A DNA stretch of 7,258 nucleotides, taken from assembly GCA_019120235.1 (NCBI GenBank), contig DWVN01000043.1, positions 1 to 7,258 on the forward strand, given 5' to 3'. The position numbers were made by a program, and so were the translations under genes. Source of the DNA: Dwaynesavagella gallinarum. GTDB taxonomy: Bacteria; Bacillota; Clostridia; Clostridiales; Clostridiaceae. Of this stretch, positions 1 to 6,542 are shown in pieces; within the stretch, counting starts at the first letter, position 1, and the number at the start of each line of letters is the position of its first letter. Below the pieces are notes generated by a model. The model was given only the letters and a program-made list of their open reading frames with translations. It made no database searches and was not told where the DNA came from.

Positions 1-734
<734 letters not shown>

Positions 735-847
735 TCATTACTCAAAATTAACGTTGACTTCTCTCTTACCTATTCAATTATCAATGATCTATTCTCACCC
801 TCAGTTAGCACCTCAATCCCTTCTCTCAATTGCCTCGCCAACCAACT
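735..847 (-). other. 16S precursor leader
   Basis: This stretch of about 113 bases lies between the predicted transcription start and the mature 16S 5' end. It is purine-rich on the transcribed strand, with several loosely repeated GAGAAG/GAGGGTGAG-like segments, and is visibly richer in G and C than the flanking protein genes, as expected for a structured rRNA leader. I could not identify a convincing boxA antitermination element. The matching half of the processing stem would lie beyond the left edge, so the RNase III site cannot be drawn. Confidence 0.6.
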
Positions 848-882
848 CCCCAATATTATCAAATCCTTACCCTCTTTGTCAA
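848..882 (-). promoter_or_regulatory. rRNA operon promoter
   Basis: On the minus strand a perfect -35 TTGACA (877-882) is followed after 16 bases by GATAAT (855-860); TAATAT (853-858) is an alternative at 18 bases. About seven bases after the -10 comes GGGG (848-851), so transcription probably begins with G. This is typical of Firmicutes rRNA promoters that respond to the GTP level. Upstream of the -35, bases 893-930 are almost pure A/T with A-runs on the transcribed strand, a good candidate UP element. A second TATAAT lies farther upstream on the same strand (926-931), but it lacks a recognisable -35. Confidence 0.8.
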
Positions 883-950
883 TACTTACTCTCTTTTTTT
901 TCATATTTTTTATTTTTAATAATATATTATAGTAAATATTTCTTTTATAT

Positions 951-956
951 GGTGAT
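951..956 (+). promoter_or_regulatory. Ribosome binding site deciding the GTG start at 961
   Basis: GGTGAT matches the 3' end of 16S rRNA (anti-SD AUCACC) and lies four bases before GTG at 961. The in-frame ATG at 949 overlaps this element and has only T-rich sequence before it, so the GTG is preferred. Confidence 0.6.
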
Positions 957-960
957 TTAT

Positions 961-1428
961 GTGAATATATATTTTTTAATAATTTTTATTTTAATTTCGA
1001 TTATTGCATACCTTTTACAAAAAATAGAAAAGCAAAAAATAAAAATAATTTATCTATCAAGACAAAATTTTTGTTTAACTCAAAACAATCACTCAAAAAA
1101 CTTAAATAAAAAATTTTTTGAAAATATTTCAAATATAGAAATTGAATTTATAAAAATAAATTCTCATAAAGCTTTTTTAAAAAATACTTCATACATAAAA
1201 ATAGCCCCTTTCGATTTTGCTCCAAAAATAATTAATATACAGAAAAACACAGAAATTAAAATATTATCAAAAATATTAATATCAAAAGAATACTGGTATG
1301 AAATTATAGTGAATGATAATAGTTCATCTTACAATTTAAAGGGATGGATAAAAGATCATGGAATAGAATTTATATATCCTAAACATCAAAACTTAACTAA
1401 ATCTATAAATAATAAGTATATATTCTAA
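961..1428 (+). CDS. Membrane-anchored protein with a bacterial SH3-like domain
   Basis: The predicted product has 155 residues. Residues 3-20 form one hydrophobic helix (start MNIYFLIIF), followed by a Lys-rich stretch, so the rest probably lies outside the cell or faces the wall. Residues about 75-140 read like a bacterial SH3 (SH3b) domain: a strand around SYIKIAP, a NTEIKILS segment corresponding to the usual 'G-x-x-v-x-v-l' strand, the WYEIIV strand, and the KGWIKDHGIEF ending typical of these domains (GW followed by a short turn). SH3b domains often bind peptidoglycan or peptides; the ligand here is unknown. The frame is open far upstream (from 613), but that part is antisense to 16S RNA and its leader and is not coding. 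Start GTG 961 is chosen for its GGTGAT site; ATG 949 would add four residues. The gene is transcribed away from the rRNA promoter, and no strong promoter of its own is visible. Family assignment is by pattern only. Confidence 0.65.
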   Translation: MNIYFLIIFILISIIAYLLQKIEKQKIKIIYLSRQNFCLTQNNHSKNLNKKFFENISNIEIEFIKINSHKAFLKNTSYIKIAPFDFAPKIINIQKNTEIKILSKILISKEYWYEIIVNDNSSSYNLKGWIKDHGIEFIYPKHQNLTKSINNKYIF

Positions 1429-1452
1429 ATATACTTATTATTTAGAATATAT
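1406..1452. terminator. Two mutually exclusive AT-rich hairpins between convergent genes
   Basis: Bases 1406-1421 pair with 1429-1444 (16 bp, 7-base loop). Alternatively, 1418-1430 pair with 1440-1452 (13 bp, 9-base loop). Each is perfect, and they share bases, so only one can form at a time. Both span the overlapping stop codons of the converging genes. The position fits a two-way terminator, but the stems contain almost no G/C and neither strand has a clean U-tract after the stem, so efficient intrinsic termination is uncertain. Confidence 0.45.
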
Positions 1453-2519
1453 CTTTTATACATATATATAAAACCAATCAAAATCATAATAAACAATAAT
1501 AAAATTAAAAAGAAGGTAACATTAAAAAATTCTTCACCTCTATAAACAAATTCATACCCCCTCATGACATCAAAAAATTTTCCATAAGACAAAAAAGAAA
1601 CTCCTGAATATTTAGTAAATTTTAATCCTAACATTCCTAATAAAAAACTACCAATACTTATAACTCTAAAACAATCTGAATCACAAACCAAATCAATAAT
1701 CCTCATAATTCCCACAACAAACAAAATGTATATACATTCAACTAAAAATGTATATATAAAAATTTTATAAAATGGCATTACCCCATCAAAAAACATATTT
1801 TCTAAATTACCATACTTAACTTTAAAATTATCGACAATTCGAACTGGATAAAACATATCTACTTTTCCATCTACAACTATCCAAATAATCAAATTTAAAA
1901 TTTGTATTAAAACTACAGGTAATATAATTATAAAAGATGTCTTAAAAAATCCACTATAAACATGATTAATAGAATTCATCTTTATAAAACAAATACTCAG
2001 AATTATACAGGTAAGAAAAAATTGATGAATCCCACTGTTAAATATAAATGTAAAATATCTTATAAATAAACTTTCTACATAATCAATAGGTTTTTGTTTT
2101 AAATTATAATAAAAATTATATTCATCAATTTCATTTCTAAGTTTTAAATAATTTATATCTTTCTGAAATGTATAATCTCTGTCAAAAAAGTTATTCAAAA
2201 GCAGCTCTTCTTTTTGCCTTATTAAATTCTTCAAATCAACTAACCAAAATTCTCCCTCTCTATTTACACTTTCAAGTATCTCTTCCTTCATTTCCTCTAA
2301 ATATAATATTTCCCTATTATTTTCCTCAATATCTCCAAATGTCATATTTTTTATTAAATAATCATATTTAATCTGTATATCTTCATATTTATCCTGTATA
2401 AAATTCAAATCTTTTTTCTCACTATACTTTAAATTACCTATTCCATTAGTTAATAAAAAAATAAAATATGAAACAAACAAACACCATATGAAACTATTAA
2501 CATTAAAACCTCTTCTCAC
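1425..2519 (-). CDS. Six-helix membrane protein with ABC-2 permease-like layout
   Basis: The product has 364 residues. Residues 9-27 form a first membrane helix. A hydrophilic, Glu/Lys-rich, largely helical region of about 130 residues follows (30-160). Five more helices lie at about 163-180, 191-216, 250-276, 284-301 and 333-354, and the tail is short and basic. One N-terminal helix, a large outside domain and then five clustered helices is the layout of many ABC-2-type permease subunits, which export peptides or lipids with a separate ATPase. I see no sequence motif that fixes the family, so the call rests on topology. No canonical ATPase lies beside it; the nearest is the degenerate one at 4362-5021. 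The start is GTG at 2519, with AAGGTGA seven bases upstream. An ATG four bases upstream (2521-2523) is out of frame and stops after six codons. The TAG stop overlaps the TAA stop of the convergent gene. It may be the last gene of the export cluster. Confidence 0.6.
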   Translation of the reverse strand: MRRGFNVNSFIWCLFVSYFIFLLTNGIGNLKYSEKKDLNFIQDKYEDIQIKYDYLIKNMTFGDIEENNREILYLEEMKEEILESVNREGEFWLVDLKNLIRQKEELLLNNFFDRDYTFQKDINYLKLRNEIDEYNFYYNLKQKPIDYVESLFIRYFTFIFNSGIHQFFLTCIILSICFIKMNSINHVYSGFFKTSFIIILPVVLIQILNLIIWIVVDGKVDMFYPVRIVDNFKVKYGNLENMFFDGVMPFYKIFIYTFLVECIYILFVVGIMRIIDLVCDSDCFRVISIGSFLLGMLGLKFTKYSGVSFLSYGKFFDVMRGYEFVYRGEEFFNVTFFLILLLFIMILIGFIYMYKRYILNNKYI

Positions 2520-2526
2520 CCATACT

Positions 2527-2533
2527 TCACCTT
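2527..2533 (-). promoter_or_regulatory. Ribosome binding site deciding the GTG start at 2519
   Basis: AAGGTGA on the minus strand lies seven bases before GTG 2519. It is closer to the out-of-frame ATG at 2521-2523 (three bases), which is too near for normal initiation. This supports the GTG. Confidence 0.6.
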
Positions 2534-2600
2534 CTTAACCAAAAATAAAACATAGTTATTTCTGACAAACTACATTTTATCAAAGACATTTTTCAAAATA

Positions 2601-3062
2601 TCATGCTTCTAAAATATTCACCGCTTCCTTTAAATGACTTATATGATGTGAATATTCACTTACTATGGCATTCATTATATCTAGAGTCCTATTATCTATG
2701 TAATCTTTTTGTTCTTCTATAAATCTAAGAGCATTCTCCTTACCTATGGAAATAGATTTTATACAATGCTTTATAAGATCTTTATCTCCTTTTATCAAAA
2801 GATTCTTAACATTATTAAAAAGCTCTAAAATTTGACCTTCAATTCCAACAGAATGAGTTGGAAATGAACCAAAATCTTTAATTAAATTTTTTACATATAT
2901 CTCATGTCTCTCATAAGACTTTAATATATGGTCAAGTTTACCTTTTGCAAAAGTATCTTTAACTTTCTCTCTATAAGAATTTACTATATCTTCTCCCATG
3001 TATATTCCCTCTAAAAAATTGTTTAATTCATTAACAATACCATTTTCATTACTGTTATGCAT
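2601..3062 (-). CDS. DUF2383-like four-helix (ferritin-like) protein
   Basis: The product has 153 residues, is soluble and almost entirely helical by composition, with no signal peptide. Four helices are apparent at about 8-38, 42-65, 74-112 (perhaps kinked at GD 92-93) and 126-152. The order LNNFLEGIYMGEDIVNSYRE, then SYERHEIYVKNLI, then a PTHSVGIEGQ turn, then a GKENALRF helix and a last helix EYSHHISHLKEA closely follows the DUF2383 (PA2169-like) pattern. Conserved acidic and His positions, such as E24, E51/H53/E54, E109, and E136/H139 forming an ExxH, could bind metal, but this is inference. Function in the family is unknown; members are common in spore-forming and stress-related settings. 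The start is ATG 3062 because AGGTGAT sits six bases upstream; an in-frame ATG at 3083 has no binding site and would place that AGGTGAT inside the gene. It sits between two membrane transport genes in the same direction. Confidence 0.7.
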   Translation of the reverse strand: MHNSNENGIVNELNNFLEGIYMGEDIVNSYREKVKDTFAKGKLDHILKSYERHEIYVKNLIKDFGSFPTHSVGIEGQILELFNNVKNLLIKGDKDLIKHCIKSISIGKENALRFIEEQKDYIDNRTLDIMNAIVSEYSHHISHLKEAVNILEA

Positions 3063-3068
3063 TATACA

Positions 3069-3075
3069 ATCACCT
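3069..3075 (-). promoter_or_regulatory. Ribosome binding site deciding the ATG start at 3062
   Basis: AGGTGAT on the minus strand ends six bases before ATG 3060-3062. The alternative ATG at 3081-3083 lies upstream of this element and has no Shine-Dalgarno sequence of its own. Confidence 0.7.
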
Positions 3076-3088
3076 ATCCTCATCTATT

Positions 3089-3116
3089 TATGTATCAATA
3101 TAGTTTATTTTCTCAA
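3089..3116 (-). promoter_or_regulatory. Weak candidate promoter for the DUF2383-like gene
   Basis: TTGAGA (3111-3116) and TACATA (3089-3094) are 16 bases apart on the minus strand, in the 67-base gap after the permease gene. The match is modest in a very AT-rich background. No terminator hairpin separates the two genes, so read-through from the exporter genes is equally possible. Confidence 0.3.
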
Positions 3117-3129
3117 TTAATTAATAATT

Positions 3130-4329
3130 TTATTCATATTTCAAAATATCTATAGGATCAATTCTACATGCTTTCATAGCTGAAAAGCTTCCAAAACATA
3201 TTCCTATAAAAAAATAAATCAACAAAAATACAAAAATATCTAAAATATTTAATTTAAATTGTATATTAGTGAAAAATTTAAGAAAATTAAAAATTATACT
3301 ACCAATAATTATCCCAATAATTCCTACTAATAAAGATAAAATACAAGACTCTACCACAAACTGCATAAAAATATCATATCTACTAGCACCTACAGATCTT
3401 CTTATTCCTATTTCTTTAGCTCTTGCACTTATATTAAAAGACATAAAATTCATAATATTTATTCCACTTAAAAAAATAAAAATATAAACTATAAATTTGA
3501 CAACTTTTATAAAAATATTGCTCATATTTTTTATATGATTCTCTTGCTTTATAAAGTTTTCAATTTGATATACATCTTTTGAAATATTATTCTTAACTTT
3601 TAAAAAATTAATTATAGAATTAGATACATTATAAATATCTTCGGTATTTTTAATCGATACATACACATATTCAAAAAATGAATTCGTTTTAAATTTATGT
3701 ATAAAATTATCTACTGGTATTATACAAAAAGAAGGCACATTAGAATTTTTTTTCCAAATATTAGAAGGATATTTCATAACTCCTATAACTTTATATTTAT
3801 CTACAATTTTAGAGTCACCTATATAAATTTCTCTTCCTAAAGAGTTTTCAACCCCAAATAATTTCATACTTGTAAAATTATCTATAATAATAACGTTTTC
3901 TTTATTTATACATTCATGTTTAGAAAAAAACCTTCCAAACATCATATCCATAATCATAAAATCTCTATAATCTTCAGTTCCACCTATTATGTAACATCCC
4001 AAATTCGTAAATTTATTACTAATAATTCCTTTAAAATAAACTTCTGGTGAAACAGACTCTATAGATAACTCTGAATATTTCAAAGATTTTATATCATCAA
4101 AATTTAAATAATATTTCTTATCTTTATTAAAATTTAAAGTATGCACTTTTATAAAATTGCTTCCTATTTTTTGATAATTATGCAAAAAAATATTTTTATC
4201 ATATTTTAAAACACAAAACAAAATCACAAACAAACTAATTCCCATTATTATTCCAAACAATGCAATAAAATTTTTAAACATATTTTTAAAAATTATTTTA
4301 AGAGATAAATTAATATTATTAATAACCAT
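3130..4329 (-). CDS. MacB/FtsX-type ABC transporter permease
   Basis: The product has 399 residues, normal length for the family. Membrane helix 1 is at about 20-41 (containing LFGIIMGIS), followed by an extracytoplasmic domain of the MacB_PCD type (about 42-273) with the usual GRFFS segment (112-116), NVIIIDN strand, LFG turn and YKVIGVMK ending. Three C-terminal helices lie at about 275-297, 326-350 and 362-386. The cytoplasmic motif RAKEIGIRRSVGAS (303-316) and the terminal RIDPIDILKYE are hallmarks of the FtsX/MacB permease domain. Such proteins move no substrate through the membrane themselves; they transmit ATP-driven motion to the outside domain (mechanotransmission) and work with an ATPase dimer and an adaptor. 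Here both are encoded just upstream (32-base gap to the ATPase). Start ATG 4329 has AGGAGGT close upstream. All permease hallmarks look intact, in contrast to its ATPase. The likely substrate is a peptide or amphiphile, but nothing in the sequence shows which. Confidence 0.9.
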   Translation of the reverse strand: MVINNINLSLKIIFKNMFKNFIALFGIIMGISLFVILFCVLKYDKNIFLHNYQKIGSNFIKVHTLNFNKDKKYYLNFDDIKSLKYSELSIESVSPEVYFKGIISNKFTNLGCYIIGGTEDYRDFMIMDMMFGRFFSKHECINKENVIIIDNFTSMKLFGVENSLGREIYIGDSKIVDKYKVIGVMKYPSNIWKKNSNVPSFCIIPVDNFIHKFKTNSFFEYVYVSIKNTEDIYNVSNSIINFLKVKNNISKDVYQIENFIKQENHIKNMSNIFIKVVKFIVYIFIFLSGINIMNFMSFNISARAKEIGIRRSVGASRYDIFMQFVVESCILSLLVGIIGIIIGSIIFNFLKFFTNIQFKLNILDIFVFLLIYFFIGICFGSFSAMKACRIDPIDILKYE

Positions 4330-4361
4330 AACTACCTCCTAATAATTTCATGTAAACATTT

Positions 4362-5021
4362 TTAAACAAGTATACCATCATTTAAATTTATAATTTTATT
4401 TACTTTTATAAAATCACTAACTTTATTCCCACTAACTATTACAGTAAAACCACTTCTATTCAAATCATAAAATATATTTAATATCTCTTGTGATGAACCT
4501 TCATCTAAAAATTTTGTAGGTTCATCTGCTAAAATAATTTTAGCGCCACCAACAAGTGCACGAGCTATACATATTTTTTGTCTACACTCTTTAGACACTT
4601 CATTTACATAACTATACTTATATTTCTCAAGACCTATCATGTCTAAACATTCTAAAACCCTTTTTTTTCTATCCTTTTTAAAATCACGTGAATATAAGAG
4701 TGGAAGCTCAACATTTTCAAATAAATTAAGTTCTGGTATCAATTTTGTATACTCAAATACAAATCCAAAATTTTCATTTCTAAGCTTTGATAACTCAAAA
4801 TCATTCATAGAAGATATATTTTTACTACCAAATATGTACTCTCCTTCATCATATTTATCTATACATCCTAAAACATTTAATAAAGTTGTTTTTCCACATC
4901 CTACTTCTCCAGATATTAAAACATAATCACCAAAATTAATATCAAAAGAAACATTATAAAGCGCTCTATATTTTAAATTTTTATTTATGTAAAATTTGCT
5001 AATATTTCTAAAACTTATCAT
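4362..5021 (-). CDS. MacB/LolD-type ABC ATPase with degenerate Q-loop, signature and H-loop
   Basis: The product has 219 residues, normal length for this ATPase family, in an uninterrupted frame. The A-loop Tyr is at residue 11. Walker A GEVGCGKTT (38-46) and Walker B IILADEPT (162-169) with Glu167 are intact, and FENVELPL (101-108) is family-typical. Three motifs are altered. The Q-loop GFVFQ reads GFVFE (Glu90). The LSGGQ signature reads VSKEC (142-146), although the following IARAL is kept. The H-loop His is replaced by Asn199 in VIVSGNK. The D-loop is KFLD (170-173) instead of the usual GNLD or SALD. The protein should bind ATP, but a homodimer should hydrolyse it poorly, since the signature contacts the partner's ATP and Gln and His position the attack. 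Its ATG overlaps the adaptor's TGA (ATGA), indicating translational coupling, with GGGTGGG as a fair ribosome site. It is assigned to the exporter by position. It may need a partner ATPase encoded elsewhere. Confidence 0.9.
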   Translation of the reverse strand: MISFRNISKFYINKNLKYRALYNVSFDINFGDYVLISGEVGCGKTTLLNVLGCIDKYDEGEYIFGSKNISSMNDFELSKLRNENFGFVFEYTKLIPELNLFENVELPLLYSRDFKKDRKKRVLECLDMIGLEKYKYSYVNEVSKECRQKICIARALVGGAKIILADEPTKFLDEGSSQEILNIFYDLNRSGFTVIVSGNKVSDFIKVNKIINLNDGILV

Positions 5022-6340
5022 TTCCCACCCACAACCTTTACTTTAGTTTTATCCGTTAATTCTTTAGGTGGATTTACAATAACATTTTCAGAAACATTTA
5101 ATCCTTCAACAACTTGAATATAATTATTAGACACTCCTCCTGTTACAATATAATTTTTATACGCTACACCATCTTTTACAACAAAAACATAAGGCAAATT
5201 TTTTTCATCATAAAGTACACTTTCTATTGGAACTTTTAAAATATCTTTCGTATCTTCAAGTAAAATTTTTCCATCTAAATCAAAATCTATTTTTAATCTA
5301 TCATTAGGATTTAAAATTTCAATTTCAGCCATCAAAGAATTATCTTTAAAATCTACACTATTTCCGAAATTTAAATAATCACTTGAATTAATTGCAAGCT
5401 CACTTATCTGTGAAATTTTCCCTGTATACATTCCTATAGGATCATTTATTACAACTTCCTGACCAACTTTAACTTTAGAAATATTTTGTTGAGAAATTAA
5501 AGAAATACCTTTAATATTTTGAGTATCTTGTAAAATAAGTATAATTGACCCCGGTTGAGAATAACTTCCCTCATTTATATTGATATCTGTAACAACACCA
5601 TTAAAATCAGCTTCAACATCTTTATACATATCTAATTTTTCCTGAATATTTTTCAAATTATTTTCAGCTAAAGTTATTGAATTATCTAAAAGTTTTATTT
5701 GATCATCTGTAATTTCTGGAATCGCGTCTCTTTGTCTTTCTAACTCTGACAAAACTTTTTTAAACTCCTCTCCTTCTTTAACAAGCTTATCTATTTCATC
5801 ACTATAATCTGATATAGTCAAACTATTTTTAGAAGACAAAATTTTACTATCTTCAAAAGATTCTTCTAACTCCGCAACAAAACTTTCATTATCTTCTTGT
5901 GCCTCTTTTATTCTATCTATTTCATCCTGTATATTTTGTTTTTGTTTTCTAAAATTTTCACTACTAATAACCATCTGATTTTTTTGAAGTATTGCATTTT
6001 CCAATTGAATTTGTGCTTGAGTATACTGAGATAACATATCATTATTATCAAATACTATAAGTTTCTGACCTTTTTCCACGTAATCTCCACGCTCTACATA
6101 TATTTTTTTAACTCTTAGTTGATTTCCATAATATTCTTTGTAATTCTGAGATTTTATAATAACTTTCACATCTAAATTGTTTTGTATATTTCCAGCACTA
6201 ACTTTAGATACTTTAACGCTAATACCACTAGAAGAACGTATTTTACTCAATACTCCTGATGATAAAAATACAATAGTTGCTCCCAAAATAACGATTATAA
6301 TAACTATAAATAAACTGGAACTAGTTCTCCTAAAAATCAC
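5018..6340 (-). CDS. HlyD/MacA-type membrane fusion (adaptor) protein
   Basis: The product has 440 residues. A single N-terminal membrane helix is at about 9-30. The first half of a lipoyl-like domain follows (76-98, RVKKIYVERGDYVEKGQKL), then a helical hairpin rich in Gln, Glu and Lys (about 100-240, turn near AIPEITDDQ). The second lipoyl half is at 242-275 (NGVVTDININEGSYSQPG), then a beta-barrel domain (about 280-370) and a membrane-proximal domain (to 440, with LKVPIESVLYDEKNLPYVFVV). This domain order is that of MacA and its Gram-positive counterparts, which sit on the outer face of the membrane and couple a MacB-type permease to its cargo. The start is GTG 6340 with AGGAGG seven bases upstream; no better ATG exists. 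It is the first gene of the exporter and overlaps the ATPase gene by four bases. Regulation is likely through palindromes upstream (6353-6367, 6403-6417). The substrate cannot be told from the sequence. Confidence 0.9.
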   Translation of the reverse strand: MIFRRTSSSLFIVIIIVILGATIVFLSSGVLSKIRSSSGISVKVSKVSAGNIQNNLDVKVIIKSQNYKEYYGNQLRVKKIYVERGDYVEKGQKLIVFDNNDMLSQYTQAQIQLENAILQKNQMVISSENFRKQKQNIQDEIDRIKEAQEDNESFVAELEESFEDSKILSSKNSLTISDYSDEIDKLVKEGEEFKKVLSELERQRDAIPEITDDQIKLLDNSITLAENNLKNIQEKLDMYKDVEADFNGVVTDININEGSYSQPGSIILILQDTQNIKGISLISQQNISKVKVGQEVVINDPIGMYTGKISQISELAINSSDYLNFGNSVDFKDNSLMAEIEILNPNDRLKIDFDLDGKILLEDTKDILKVPIESVLYDEKNLPYVFVVKDGVAYKNYIVTGGVSNNYIQVVEGLNVSENVIVNPPKELTDKTKVKVVGGK

Positions 6341-6347
6341 CTCTACT

Positions 6348-6353
6348 CCTCCT
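6348..6353 (-). promoter_or_regulatory. Ribosome binding site of the adaptor gene
   Basis: AGGAGG on the minus strand lies seven bases before the GTG start at 6340. It abuts the proximal palindrome (6353-6367), so a protein or RNA structure at that palindrome could hinder translation or elongation. Confidence 0.75.
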
Positions 6354-6367
6354 AACTATTATAGTTA
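6353..6367. promoter_or_regulatory. Proximal 15-bp palindrome, candidate operator
   Basis: TAACTATTATAGTTA is a perfect palindrome with a single central base at 6360. It matches the distal palindrome at 11 of 15 positions, sharing the TATTATA core. It also contains TATAAT on the minus strand (6357-6362), but a start from that -10 would fall inside the Shine-Dalgarno sequence, so a promoter here is unlikely. Operator function is inferred from symmetry, position and the repeated copy. Confidence 0.45.
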
Positions 6368-6368
6368 T

Positions 6369-6383
6369 TACCATATATACCAT
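6369..6383. repeat. Short direct repeat in the exporter upstream region
   Basis: TACCAT occurs twice (6369-6374 and 6378-6383) with a three-base gap, giving a 9-base period, directly next to the proximal palindrome. It could be half of a binding site or chance in AT-rich DNA. Confidence 0.3.
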
Positions 6384-6402
6384 TTATTGTTTTCAATTAA
6401 TT

Positions 6403-6417
6403 TTAGTATTATACTAA
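6403..6417 (-). promoter_or_regulatory. Distal 15-bp palindrome covering a candidate -10 box
   Basis: TTAGTATTATACTAA is a perfect palindrome centred on 6410. On the minus strand it contains TATAAT (6408-6413), the best -10 candidate for the exporter genes. A start near 6401 would give a leader of about 60 bases before GTG 6340. No good -35 lies at the right distance, which fits a promoter that needs an activator or is held by a repressor at the palindrome. Confidence 0.45.
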
Positions 6418-6420
6418 TAA

Positions 6421-6451
6421 CTTAATTATTTAAACTATATTAATAATTAAG
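6421..6451. repeat. 10-bp inverted repeat upstream of the candidate promoter
   Basis: CTTAATTATT (6421-6430) and its exact complement AATAATTAAG (6442-6451) flank 11 bases. On the minus strand it lies just upstream of, or over, the expected -35 region. No T-run follows, so it is not a terminator. It may be another regulator site. Confidence 0.35.
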
Positions 6452-6510
6452 CTTTAACTTAATATTTTGATATTTTATCCAAATACGTATAATTTATGTA
6501 AATATAAAAT

Positions 6511-6539
6511 AAAAAGGATGTTATTACACATCCTTTTTT
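6511..6539 (-). terminator. Intrinsic terminator of the DUF11-like gene
   Basis: Bases 6511-6521 pair with 6528-6538 (11 bp, core GGATG/CATCC, loop of six). On the minus strand the stem ends in TTTTTATTTTAT. It begins a few bases after the TAG stop at 6543. The stem's own A and T runs also give a T-tract on the plus strand, so it could act both ways. It separates the surface-protein gene from the exporter cluster. Confidence 0.85.
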
Positions 6540-6542
6540 AAA

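Noticed and set aside
3063..3083. Earlier ATG for the DUF2383-like gene
   Set aside because: No Shine-Dalgarno sequence precedes it, while a strong AGGTGAT lies inside this stretch at the right distance from ATG 3062.
6353..6367. Promoter -10 in the proximal palindrome
   Set aside because: Transcription from it would start at about 6350, inside the Shine-Dalgarno sequence of the adaptor gene.
6403..6417. Fur/PerR-type box
   Set aside because: The core resembles TATAATNATTATA-type boxes only in being AT-rich; the outer bases do not fit, so no named regulator is assigned.
6177..6425. Plus-strand open frames inside the exporter genes, also at 2168-2371, 3269-3487 and 4639-4926
   Set aside because: They are shadows of well-supported minus-strand genes and show no recognisable protein or ribosome site.
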